Of a DNA stretch of 50,985 bases, positions 38,165 to 45,753 are shown one piece after another. Position 1 is the stretch's first letter, and every line of letters starts with the position of its first letter. The stretch covers positions 1 to 50,985 of the forward strand of contig CAWUIH010000004.1 of NCBI GenBank assembly GCA_963922495.1. Reading direction: 5' to 3'. Source of the DNA: CAWUIH01 sp963922495. Its GTDB lineage: Bacteria > Pseudomonadota > Gammaproteobacteria > Coxiellales > Coxiellaceae. The position numbers and the translations under genes are program-made. Under the pieces are notes generated by a model, which saw only the letters and a list, made by a program, of their open reading frames with translations, made no database searches and was not told where the DNA came from.

Positions 38165-38653
38165 TTAATCCAACTTAGAATGATGCAACACACTGTCACT
38201 CTGTTGCGCTCTGAATTTTATCAATGCAGTTTTGATTTCTGAATACTTGTTTCCAAGAATACTGGCGGCTAGCAACGCGGCATTGATGGCACCCGCTTTC
38301 CCAATGGCCAGAGTCCCCACAGGAATACCACCAGGCATCTGAACAATTGATAATAATGAGTCCACTCCATGCAAAGCACTGGATTTCACCGGCACACCTA
38401 GCACCGGCAGATGCGTCTTAGCTGCGGCCATACCCGGTAAGTGTGCCGCACCCCCAGCTCCTGCGATAATCACCTCCAGACCGCGACTCGATGCGCCGTC
38501 TGCATAGCTAAACAACTTGTCAGGCGTGCGATGAGCTGAAACAATTTCAGCTTCGTAAGGAATACCCAATTTTTTAAGTGTTTGAGTCGTGTGACTGAGA
38601 GTTTCCCAATCAGTTTGAGAACCCATAATCACACCCACTAAAGGACTCGACAT
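38165..38653 (-). CDS. purE: N5-carboxyaminoimidazole ribonucleotide mutase
   Basis: Converts N5-CAIR to CAIR. From the ATG giving MSSPLVGVIMGSQTDW it has 162 aa, the usual length. The active-site motif SAHRTPDK (H41) and AGAGGAAHLPGMAA are present. A longer frame to 38689 adds 12 atypical residues. It leads the purE-purK operon and is divergent from rdgC. Confidence 0.96.
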   Translation of the reverse strand: MSSPLVGVIMGSQTDWETLSHTTQTLKKLGIPYEAEIVSAHRTPDKLFSYADGASSRGLEVIIAGAGGAAHLPGMAAAKTHLPVLGVPVKSSALHGVDSLLSIVQMPGGIPVGTLAIGKAGAINAALLAASILGNKYSEIKTALIKFRAQQSDSVLHHSKLD

Positions 38654-38811
38654 TGTCGTTTTATTCCTCAATTTGTTTATCGGTATCATAGAGTAGCATG
38701 GTTGCTCTTAAATCGTCGATTGCCTTCGCAAAAATTAGTTAGCACTTTAGTCAAACTTATGGCATCATCGCGCCTTCTTATTGTTTCTCTTTAGTGCTTG
38801 CTGGAGTAGTT

Positions 38812-39744
38812 ATGTGGTTTAAACAAATTCAACTCTTTCAATTACCTGTCGCAATACCACGAACCGCTGAACAGCTTATACCACAACTCGAAGCATTAGC
38901 TTTTACCCACTGCCCTCCGTCTTTTCCATTGAGCTTGGGCTGGGCGCCTTTACTGGAAGATTTTGAAACACCGTTTGTCCGCCAAGTCAATAATTGCTTG
39001 CTTTTTTGTCTTAAAATAGAAGAAAAAATCCTACCATCCATCGTTGTGCGTCAAGAATTAGATAAACGTATAGCAAAAATTAAAGAATTAGAACAACGTG
39101 CAGTACGCCAGAAAGAAAAAATGAATTTAAAAGACGACATCACTATGGAAATGTTGCCGCGCGCGTTTAGTAAAATGTCTCGCGTTTATGCTTACATAGA
39201 TTGTGAATTAAATTCCCTCGTGCTTTCCACCACCAACAAGTCAATTACCGAAAAATTCTTAAAGTTACTGAAAAAAACTCTCACAATAGACATAACGGCG
39301 TTCGAGACAAAAAACGTTACTAAAATACTTACGCGATGGGTTCGAGATAGTCACAATGACACACATTTTCAAATTGAAAAATCTGCGATGCTACAAGATC
39401 CTAACGAACAACTACGCACTATACGCTGCCAACAGCAAAACTTATTTTCTAGTAGCATCCAGACACTGATAAAAGAAGGCTGCGAAATAAAACGTCTCGG
39501 CCTATCGTGGAATGACCAAGTTAATTTAACTATTGCTCACGATTTTACAATCCAAAATATAAAGTTTCAGGATATATTGCGCGAACAAGCCAAGGAGATG
39601 GAACCAGAATCGGCATTACAACAGCTTGATGCTGATTTTATGATTATGAGTGGTATAATAAAACAAATAATCACTGAACTTTTGAATTTATTTTCAAAGG
39701 AAAATACTTCTAAAGACGCATCCTGCAACACCACTAAAATATAA
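38812..39744 (+). CDS. rdgC: Recombination-associated protein RdgC
   Basis: A nucleoid-associated ring-shaped DNA-binding protein that modulates RecA. In 310 aa (E. coli 303) it opens MWFKQIQLFQLP and has the conserved LPRAFSKMSRVYAYID around 115-130. The ATG is preceded by TGGAGTAG; an upstream ATG at 38794 would add six residues. It marks the edge of the conserved backbone before the accessory island. Confidence 0.93.
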   Translation: MWFKQIQLFQLPVAIPRTAEQLIPQLEALAFTHCPPSFPLSLGWAPLLEDFETPFVRQVNNCLLFCLKIEEKILPSIVVRQELDKRIAKIKELEQRAVRQKEKMNLKDDITMEMLPRAFSKMSRVYAYIDCELNSLVLSTTNKSITEKFLKLLKKTLTIDITAFETKNVTKILTRWVRDSHNDTHFQIEKSAMLQDPNEQLRTIRCQQQNLFSSSIQTLIKEGCEIKRLGLSWNDQVNLTIAHDFTIQNIKFQDILREQAKEMEPESALQQLDADFMIMSGIIKQIITELLNLFSKENTSKDASCNTTKI

Positions 39745-39825
39745 TATTTTTATTGTTAAATGTGATTTTTTTTGGTATTTTTCATAAGCGTAATAAATAG
39801 TTAATAACCATTTGGAGTAGTAAAA

Positions 39826-40116
39826 GTGTGTGAAGATGAACTCAAGTGCATAATTTTTGTCATGACCTTAATTGGTGTCATTCTTATTATTCGAGGCTCT
39901 CAACACCATTCTAATTCAGAAGACAATTTCGCTGAAATTTTTTTCGGCACTTTTTTCTTAGCCTTGTTTTGCGCAGTTCCTTGTGCCGTATCCATTGGAG
40001 CAAGTTTTTTTGCCAACGAGAATGATATTGAAGCACAAGTACCTCTTGATGGAGACGCGATTTTGGGAGCAGGTCAAACACGACCTTCGTCACCATCCGC
40101 TACATCGGCTATGTGA
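39826..40116 (+). CDS. Small two-helix membrane protein, 96 aa
   Basis: The GTG start has a good site (TTGGAG, 8 bases before). Two hydrophobic segments (about 8-23 and 38-62) form a likely hairpin in the membrane. The polar tail after 63 is acidic and then Ser/Pro-rich. Family unknown. It begins the accessory island and may belong with the U-box membrane protein, though that gene lies on the other strand. Confidence 0.5.
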   Translation: MCEDELKCIIFVMTLIGVILIIRGSQHHSNSEDNFAEIFFGTFFLALFCAVPCAVSIGASFFANENDIEAQVPLDGDAILGAGQTRPSSPSATSAM

Positions 40117-40454
40117 CTTCTGATTCATAGACAAGATTTTCGCTATATTATTTGTCTTTCATCACTCGATTAATTTCCATGAATTATTCTAAACTTTGGT
40201 GATAATGAATATTCAATATCCTGAAAAAACCTAGAAAGTAAAAACAGTGCATGAATGCACCAAGCATACTTTACAGTTCTCCAGTGCAATTAGTATCGTA
40301 GTTGGATTTGTCTCTCCAACCACGTTAATATTATTTTAACTCGTTAGAAGACTAATAATTGTTGAGTGAAACCCAGTGCTAAAGTAAATAGAATCTCAAT
40401 TTCTATTAGTATATTAGTTAAATTAATATATTTATCAGATGGCACATACGATTA
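40117..40454. other. Intergenic region in the accessory island
   Basis: No credible gene in these 338 bases, which lie between convergent genes. CCTAGAAAG at 40230-40238 resembles the end of the palindromic element family, but no matching partner lies within 170 bases. No clear intrinsic terminator is visible. Confidence 0.3.
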
Positions 40455-41702
40455 CTAAGGACTTAAACGAGGTTGTTTTTTTAAATCATCATCACATTTG
40501 GATTCATCAGCATACCCCTTTGAATAAGATTTGATAGCATCCCCAACAAACTGCTTAATCGCTAACCCCATACTCCTATTTATTATTGGCTTTGTGTTTT
40601 TAAAATCATTATTTGCTATATTCAAATATGGACTCTTAGCACCACTCATCTTACGCCATTTATTCACGGCAGCAAACTCATAGTTATAACCGTCACCTGC
40701 CGTAGCGGGTTGATTCATAATTTCATGAGTAATTATACAAACGTATCCGAGTCTGTTGGCGTTTTCATTTATCGTTTTCAGGTTCTCCTTTGAAATATTG
40801 CTATTAGTCAGAATATCTTCGTAGGTCAGGTCCAGTGATCTGCCTTTATTTACCAATTCAGATACCGATGGCTTAGGATTATTTTCTAATAGGGCTTTAA
40901 ATTGTTCTATTGGCGAGAGAAAAGACTGTTTAGATTTTGTTTCATGCGAATTTGATCCTGAGTTTACTACTTTTGAGTCTGGTGCCTCTGTGTCTGCTGC
41001 TTCTGGTAGTAGTATCTCATGGTCCTCTTCTGCGCCAACACGCCGCCCGCTTCTCACTCTTAAAATCCAGCTGTAGACACCTACAGAACAACAGCAAAGC
41101 ATGATTGCACCAAAGACTGCACCTAAACTAATCAGCAGTATTTTTGTATTTTTCCACTCTTTCTCAGCATCGCACTTATTTGCGTCCTGCATATGTTGTG
41201 CAGGGTCAATTATTTTTTCCGTTAATTCTTTTAGACAGTCGGAGAAACGTGAACGAACTGGCTGTGTGCGATCTGCATATAAAGTCAACTTATATCTATA
41301 AGTATCAGCGTGCGGAACATAATACTCAAATAAGCGCCATACCCAATAAAAATTATGATTGTAATCACCATCAGGGTTGAATTCTGTCACATTACAAGCG
41401 CCCGCTTGTAAGCTTTGCTCTAACTTACTGATAGCGCTCTCATAGGAAGAACGTGGATCACAGTCGTCATCTGGAATACGGATAACGTATCTATATGGCG
41501 TTGAATTTACTAGATCGTTAAATGCATAGTCTGATTCATATGTAGCATTAACTTGCTTGTTGACTGCTAGGAAAATCAAATAATACTGAAATAATGAAGA
41601 AGAAATTGCCTCTATATTATTGAAAATATTTTTAAATCTAAAACTGTACGTTAACCCTAAAAAAGCACAACCAATGCCATCTTTGTATACACGAAACCGC
41701 AT
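40455..41702 (-). CDS. Single-pass membrane protein with C-terminal U-box domain (putative E3 ubiquitin ligase effector)
   Basis: A 415-aa protein. Residues 1-187 form an unknown domain with a hydrophobic patch near 35-47 and cysteines at 81, 103, 156 and 177. A strong membrane helix spans about 188-214 (contains CCCSVGVY), followed by basic residues and an acidic/Ser-rich linker. Residues about 318-388 match a U-box: VCIITHEIMNQPA, then AGDGYNYEFAAVNKW, SPYLNIANN and a closing helix after KPIINRSMGLAI. U-boxes recruit eukaryotic E2 enzymes and bacteria have no ubiquitin system, so a host target is inferred (Legionella LubX is a precedent). GAGG precedes the ATG. No secretion signal can be proven from sequence. 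Confidence 0.8.
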   Translation of the reverse strand: MRFRVYKDGIGCAFLGLTYSFRFKNIFNNIEAISSSLFQYYLIFLAVNKQVNATYESDYAFNDLVNSTPYRYVIRIPDDDCDPRSSYESAISKLEQSLQAGACNVTEFNPDGDYNHNFYWVWRLFEYYVPHADTYRYKLTLYADRTQPVRSRFSDCLKELTEKIIDPAQHMQDANKCDAEKEWKNTKILLISLGAVFGAIMLCCCSVGVYSWILRVRSGRRVGAEEDHEILLPEAADTEAPDSKVVNSGSNSHETKSKQSFLSPIEQFKALLENNPKPSVSELVNKGRSLDLTYEDILTNSNISKENLKTINENANRLGYVCIITHEIMNQPATAGDGYNYEFAAVNKWRKMSGAKSPYLNIANNDFKNTKPIINRSMGLAIKQFVGDAIKSYSKGYADESKCDDDLKKQPRLSP

Positions 41703-42352
41703 AAACTACCTCACTGCTTCAGAATCCATTCAAACTAATATTGTTAGAAAAGGACTTTGATAACGTTAGATAAAGGCCTTTTTTCTTATAAATAAATTGC
41801 AACGATCATACTAACATAGGTATATTTTATGTAAATAATAAGTTTTAAATATTTAATTCTGAGTAGGATACTTTTTTATGAGAGAAGTGCAATAAGTGTA
41901 ATCAGCTCACGTTCAAGAATTAGTTCCGCAAAAAATGAAACGTATAACTGATTTTTCTAGGATAACAGTCCTGAGCCGCAACTAATGCTCATCTGTGAGC
42001 ATTAGTTGGATCATTGCAAACTCGTGTTATTATTTGACGAAAATCAATTTCACGAGTTCGCTCATTTAAATTAATTAACTGCAGCCAATTGTGAACAAGC
42101 CATAATAGATTGAGCATAACACAAAAGAGAGTGGAAATTCGACTCATAGAAATCTTATCATTTTGATTAAATTTTATTTTTTCCAAAACATACAAGCAAA
42201 TTCTCATCACATAAACAAATTTGACATGTGGATATTAGCAGTGTGCCAACCATAAAAAATAGACTTTAAAAAAAAATTTTATTCCCTATTTGAGTTTTTT
42301 AGTGTACATTTATTGTGCATTTTATGAGCTACCACCTATTTGATATCACTCA
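41703..42352. other. Gene-poor region of the accessory island, 650 bp
   Basis: It separates the divergent U-box and lyase-like genes and is very AT-rich. It holds a perfect hairpin (41980-42007), a TTTTTCTAGG end-like sequence at 41952-41961 resembling the right end of the palindromic elements, and a doubtful minus-strand frame (41989-42210, 73 codons, hydrophobic middle) that could be a transposase or gene remnant. Promoters of both flanking genes should lie here. Confidence 0.35.
41980..42007. repeat. Perfect 12-bp inverted repeat (hairpin)
   Basis: Arms AACTAATGCTCA and TGAGCATTAGTT enclose the loop TCTG. No T-run follows on either strand, so it is not a classical intrinsic terminator. 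It could be a transposon end, a protein-binding site or an RNA hairpin at the end of the small minus-strand frame. Confidence 0.5.
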
Positions 42353-43144
42353 ATGCCTCATTCAAATAATAATTCTTTAGAAAATAAAAGCTTGCTGGAT
42401 GTGGCCACCGACCTTGAGAATGCAGAATCAAGTAGTGCCACTTCATCACTCAAACTTGAGCAAAAAAGGCCATCTCAAGGATGGCGTGAATCACCACGCA
42501 ACTCCTCAGACCGAAAAAATACTTATGGTAGCTTCTCCGACTCCTTAAACACAGACCGCTATCAGTTGCGTGCAGGTGATTCTTATACGCAGTATTTTTT
42601 AGGCGATTATGATGAGGTTGAAAATGGATGGAAACTACACATCGCTCTTGATGAAACAAGCCCAGGTAATGTTATCAAGGCCTGGAAAGTAGTGGCACCA
42701 ATCTTGGATCGCTATCAGATTAAAACTTTCAAACATAAATCACCGGGAAATTTAGGCACACACCAAGACGGTCGCACCATTGCAATATATTTACAACCAA
42801 ATCAAGAGCTAGCGGATAAAAACTGCTGCCATCGCAATAATCGTCTCCACGATATGCTAACTGAGATTGATGATGCATTAACTCAAAACGACATTATACC
42901 TGCAACACAACAACCAATAGCGGATGCAGTCGTCACGGGCAGTGACTATCTATTCTACCGTAATGACACTAAAGATGCAGAAGGCATATCGTATGTGGAT
43001 GCTGAAAGCAGCAAACAGCTTCACGAGAGTGACCCTGAACAATATCCATCAGCCCATAATCCCTATAAACTGGAAGATAATTTTAGGTTGGAAGAACTGA
43101 CTCTCGGTACACAATTCAGCATGTCACCATGCGCTATTATTTAA
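42353..43144 (+). CDS. Putative phosphothreonine lyase, OspF/SpvC/HopAI1-like
   Basis: A 263-aa protein with a disordered Ser/Asn-rich N-terminus (1-75). The core (about 75-215) parallels SpvC/OspF, effectors that irreversibly remove phosphate from host MAP kinases by beta-elimination. Counterparts by pattern and spacing: K94-x-H96 in GWKLHIAL (SpvC K104/H106), K127 in KTFKHK (K136, general base), Y146 in TIAIYLQPNQE (Y158), and R203 in YLFYRND (R213 in YLSYRNE). SpvC R148 and R220 have no clear counterpart. A lyase domain of lanthipeptide-synthetase type is the alternative. No obvious ribosome site precedes the ATG. The match is from memory of the family, not an alignment. Confidence 0.68.
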   Translation: MPHSNNNSLENKSLLDVATDLENAESSSATSSLKLEQKRPSQGWRESPRNSSDRKNTYGSFSDSLNTDRYQLRAGDSYTQYFLGDYDEVENGWKLHIALDETSPGNVIKAWKVVAPILDRYQIKTFKHKSPGNLGTHQDGRTIAIYLQPNQELADKNCCHRNNRLHDMLTEIDDALTQNDIIPATQQPIADAVVTGSDYLFYRNDTKDAEGISYVDAESSKQLHESDPEQYPSAHNPYKLEDNFRLEELTLGTQFSMSPCAII

Positions 43145-43209
43145 TTTTTCTTTAATACAGCTTTTGTAAGCTATAAATAGGTTTTTCATGAAAGAGGTAG
43201 TGTTGTCTC

Positions 43210-43617
43210 ATGAGGCTATTTTCTATGTTTAATCCTAGAAATCAAGGTTGTACCGTATCTCGTAAGAATACTATTAAATCCTTAGAAGTAATTGAGGGCC
43301 AATTGAAAATTACCGCAAATGAAGAAAAACAAAAAGGCTCGGTAAAGAGTATCCTACATACACTGAAGGTAGGAGTCATTGGGGCACAAATCGAGTTTAT
43401 CGAATCAAAAAATCCTGACGTCGACACACAAAAGAAAATTAGAGATGGTTCAGACCAACGTGCTGACCCTTACAGTTGGAAAGTGGAAAAAAATGTAATC
43501 ACCGTCTCTGGAAATATTGATAAGGTCAAATTACAACTGAACATCAATGGTTACTACCCCCCTGGGCAGCAGAAAATGACTCCTTTAGAGATAAGTCATA
43601 GTTCCTTGACTACATAA
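43210..43617 (+). CDS. Hypothetical protein, 135 aa
   Basis: Lies 65 bases after the lyase-like gene on the same strand and may be co-transcribed. It is soluble, lysine-rich, with alternating strand-like segments (SLEVIEGQLKITA, KNVITVSGNIDKVKLQLNING), suggesting a small beta domain. I recognise no family. An internal ATG at 43225 with GAGG upstream is an alternative start giving 130 aa. It ends the accessory island. Confidence 0.55.
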   Translation: MRLFSMFNPRNQGCTVSRKNTIKSLEVIEGQLKITANEEKQKGSVKSILHTLKVGVIGAQIEFIESKNPDVDTQKKIRDGSDQRADPYSWKVEKNVITVSGNIDKVKLQLNINGYYPPGQQKMTPLEISHSSLTT

Positions 43618-43700
43618 TCGTAGAAAAAGCAGCTAAGCATAGAGAGAAAATCTGTTGGAAACTTTTCGTACCAATCATTGTTTCAGAAGAGACAAACTAT

Positions 43701-43792
43701 TGGCGGAGAGAGAGGGATTCGAACCCTCGATGAAACTTTCGCCTCATACTCCCTTAGCAGGGGAGCGCCTTCAGCCGCTCGGCCATCTCTCC
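43701..43792 (-). tRNA. tRNA-Ser (anticodon GCU)
   Basis: A 92-nt class-II tRNA with acceptor GGAGAGA/TCTCTCC, discriminator G, D-arm GGCCGAGCGGCTGAAGGC, anticodon stem CTCCC/GGGAG around CTGCTAA (anticodon GCT), a long variable arm and GGTTCGAATCC T-arm, with encoded CCA. Its 3' end faces the accessory island; tRNA-Ser genes are frequent integration sites, although I see no attachment repeat. Confidence 0.97.
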
Positions 43793-43869
43793 AAGGATTA
43801 TCGTAATGGATAGGCTGTGCATGATAACAGAATGAGACTTAAGAGCAAACCGTTGCGAATGTGTATTAT

Positions 43870-44032
43870 CCTAGAAAAGGCGGTTAAATCACGATTTCTG
43901 GCATCCTATCTTGATTCATCTCGCTATATAAAAATGCTTCTCATCACCAACGAGGCGACTTCAACAATTTTTATTACGCGAGTTCAATCAATCGGTTACA
44001 TCATTTGATCACACTCAACCACTTTTTCTAGG
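43870..44032 (+). mobile_element. MITE-like palindromic element, copy C
   Basis: A 163-bp element in the same orientation as copy B, with ends CCTAGAAAAGGC and CCACTTTTTCTAGG. The flanks ATTAT and CTTAT agree at four of five bases, so the duplication may have decayed. The interior (TCTCGCTATATAAAAATGCT and onward) is almost identical to copy B. It sits between tRNA-Ser and csrA, next to a likely csrA terminator. Confidence 0.85.
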
Positions 44033-44037
44033 CTTAT

Positions 44038-44095
44038 AAAAAAGCCTGGTAAAGCTCATGGCAGACATTTAATCCGTGTGAACTTCACCAAGCTT
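44038..44095 (-). terminator. Probable intrinsic terminator of csrA
   Basis: On the minus strand AAGCTTGGTGAA (44095-44084) can pair with TTTACCAGGCTT (44053-44042), a 12-bp stem with two G-U pairs and a loop of about 30 bases, followed by a run of T. It starts 10 bases after the csrA stop. The long loop lowers confidence. Confidence 0.45.
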
Positions 44096-44104
44096 ATCAA
44101 AGCG

Positions 44105-44320
44105 TTATTCAGCCTCTTTGTTGCCATCAACATCGGAAGTTGATTGACCACTATTCTTTTCTTGCTGAATGCGTTCGTAGATTTCTTCACGGTGGACGGA
44201 AACTGATTTCGGCGCATCGATACCCACTCTAACTTGGTTACCTTTCACACCTAAAATAGTCACCTTAACATCGTCTCCGATGATAACTGATTCGCTGATA
44301 CGTCTTGTGAGAATTAACAT
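44105..44320 (-). CDS. csrA: Carbon storage regulator CsrA
   Basis: Homodimeric RNA-binding protein that blocks translation at GGA motifs; in Legionella and Coxiella relatives it governs the switch between replication and transmission. From MLILTRRISESVIIGDDV it has 71 aa, with the binding-site segment GVDAPKSVSVHREEIY-like (here GIDAPKSVSVHREEIYERI). The ATG is preceded by GGAGAGGAAG; the longer frame to 44425 is not coding. The lysC-csrA-tRNA-Ser order is as in Pseudomonas. Confidence 0.96.
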   Translation of the reverse strand: MLILTRRISESVIIGDDVKVTILGVKGNQVRVGIDAPKSVSVHREEIYERIQQEKNSGQSTSDVDGNKEAE

Positions 44321-44497
44321 CTTCCTCTCCTTTTTTAAGGAGTCCTTACCTAGTACCCGTTTGGGAACCAACCTCCATATAGATAATTTTAGTACAATTT
44401 TGAACCTACCGCTAGAAATGGGCAAATTCGCTTAAATTAAGCTTAAAATGATAACGTGATTGACTGATAAATCAAGTTTTTTATTCTAAATGCTGCA

Positions 44498-45736
44498 TTA
44501 TATGGCAACAATTTTAGCTGAGTTTTGTTCTAGATTGAACACTTTATGCAAGCTACGAGTAGCAACCGCTAGAAATTTTTCTTCAATGATTACAGAAATT
44601 TTAATCTCTGAAGCTGTGATTAATTTAATATCAATCCCCTCTTGCCTCAAGGTCCTGAACATGGTTGAAGCTACGCGAGAATGCGACCTCATACCAACAC
44701 CAACAATAGACACCTTAGCCACATGATGACTAGAGTCAATATAACCACCTCCCATCTCACAAAGTACCGGCTCAATGACTCTGATCACTTCAGAGTAATG
44801 ATCCCGATTTAGAGTAAAGCTGAGGTCAATTTGACGGTGTTGGGAGGGGCAATTTTGCACAATCATATCCACATCAATTGCAAGCTGGCTAATGGGACTG
44901 AAAATATAGCTTGCCAAGCCAGGACGCTCTGGTATTTGTCGGATTGTAATCACGGCTTGATGTGCATCGAATACAACTCCAGAAATCGGAGGCTGTTCAC
45001 TCGGTGATGCATCATAAGTAATATGAGTTCCTGGCACATCTTTGAAGCTCGATAACACCTTAACTGACACCTGATGTTTACCTGCATACTCCAGAGATCG
45101 AGGCTGCAACACTTTAGCCCCCAAACTAGAAAGCTCCAACATTTCAGGAAATGAAATTTTACACAATTTCCTAGCGCGTGGAACTATATTGGGATCAGAA
45201 GTATAAACGCCATCAACATCAGTAAAAATTTGACATTCATCTGCCTCCAATGCAGCTGCTATTGCTACGGCAGTTAAGTCAGAACCACCACGTCCTAATG
45301 TGGTTATCTCACCTTGATCATTGATGCCTTGAAAGCCAGTAACGACTGGAATCTCATCGGATAACAATGCATTTTTCAATACATTGGCATTCAAACTCTG
45401 AACTTGCGCTTGTTTGTATGTGCCTTGGGTCTTAAGCTGCAACTGCTGCGCATTAAACGATTTAGCAGAATTTCCTAGCGCTTTGAGCGCATTACTGAAC
45501 AATGCAGCAGATATTTGCTCTCCTGTGGAGAGGATAGCAGCAAATTCTCTAGAATCACACTCCCCAAAACTACCAGCAAGGTTGATTAAGCGGTCGGTTT
45601 CACCCTGCAGTGCAGATACTACCACCACTACTCGACAACCTGATGCTACAGTTTTAGCAACGATGCGAGCCGCACGCTGTATACATTCAACGTCAGCAAC
45701 AGAACTACCACCAAATTTCTGAATGATTAATGACAT
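44498..45736 (-). CDS. lysC: Aspartate kinase (monofunctional)
   Basis: Phosphorylates aspartate at the head of the Lys/Thr/Met pathway. In 412 aa it has the kinase signature VQKFGGSSV-like IQKFGGSSVADVE at 5-17, TLGRGGSDLTAVA, and two C-terminal ACT domains (about 265-410) for feedback control. It follows alaS by 17 bases and precedes csrA by 177. It is the second aspartokinase of the window, the other being part of lysAC. Confidence 0.95.
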   Translation of the reverse strand: MSLIIQKFGGSSVADVECIQRAARIVAKTVASGCRVVVVVSALQGETDRLINLAGSFGECDSREFAAILSTGEQISAALFSNALKALGNSAKSFNAQQLQLKTQGTYKQAQVQSLNANVLKNALLSDEIPVVTGFQGINDQGEITTLGRGGSDLTAVAIAAALEADECQIFTDVDGVYTSDPNIVPRARKLCKISFPEMLELSSLGAKVLQPRSLEYAGKHQVSVKVLSSFKDVPGTHITYDASPSEQPPISGVVFDAHQAVITIRQIPERPGLASYIFSPISQLAIDVDMIVQNCPSQHRQIDLSFTLNRDHYSEVIRVIEPVLCEMGGGYIDSSHHVAKVSIVGVGMRSHSRVASTMFRTLRQEGIDIKLITASEIKISVIIEEKFLAVATRSLHKVFNLEQNSAKIVAI

Positions 45737-45753
45737 ATCCCTCTAAATTAAAG

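Noticed and set aside
41742..41961. Possible degenerate fourth element (TTAGAAAAGGAC to TTTTTCTAGG)
   Set aside because: Length about 220 instead of 163 and the interior shows none of the conserved blocks.
44321..44425. 35-residue extension of CsrA
   Set aside because: CsrA universally starts MLIL-type, and GGAGAGGAAG sits directly before that ATG.
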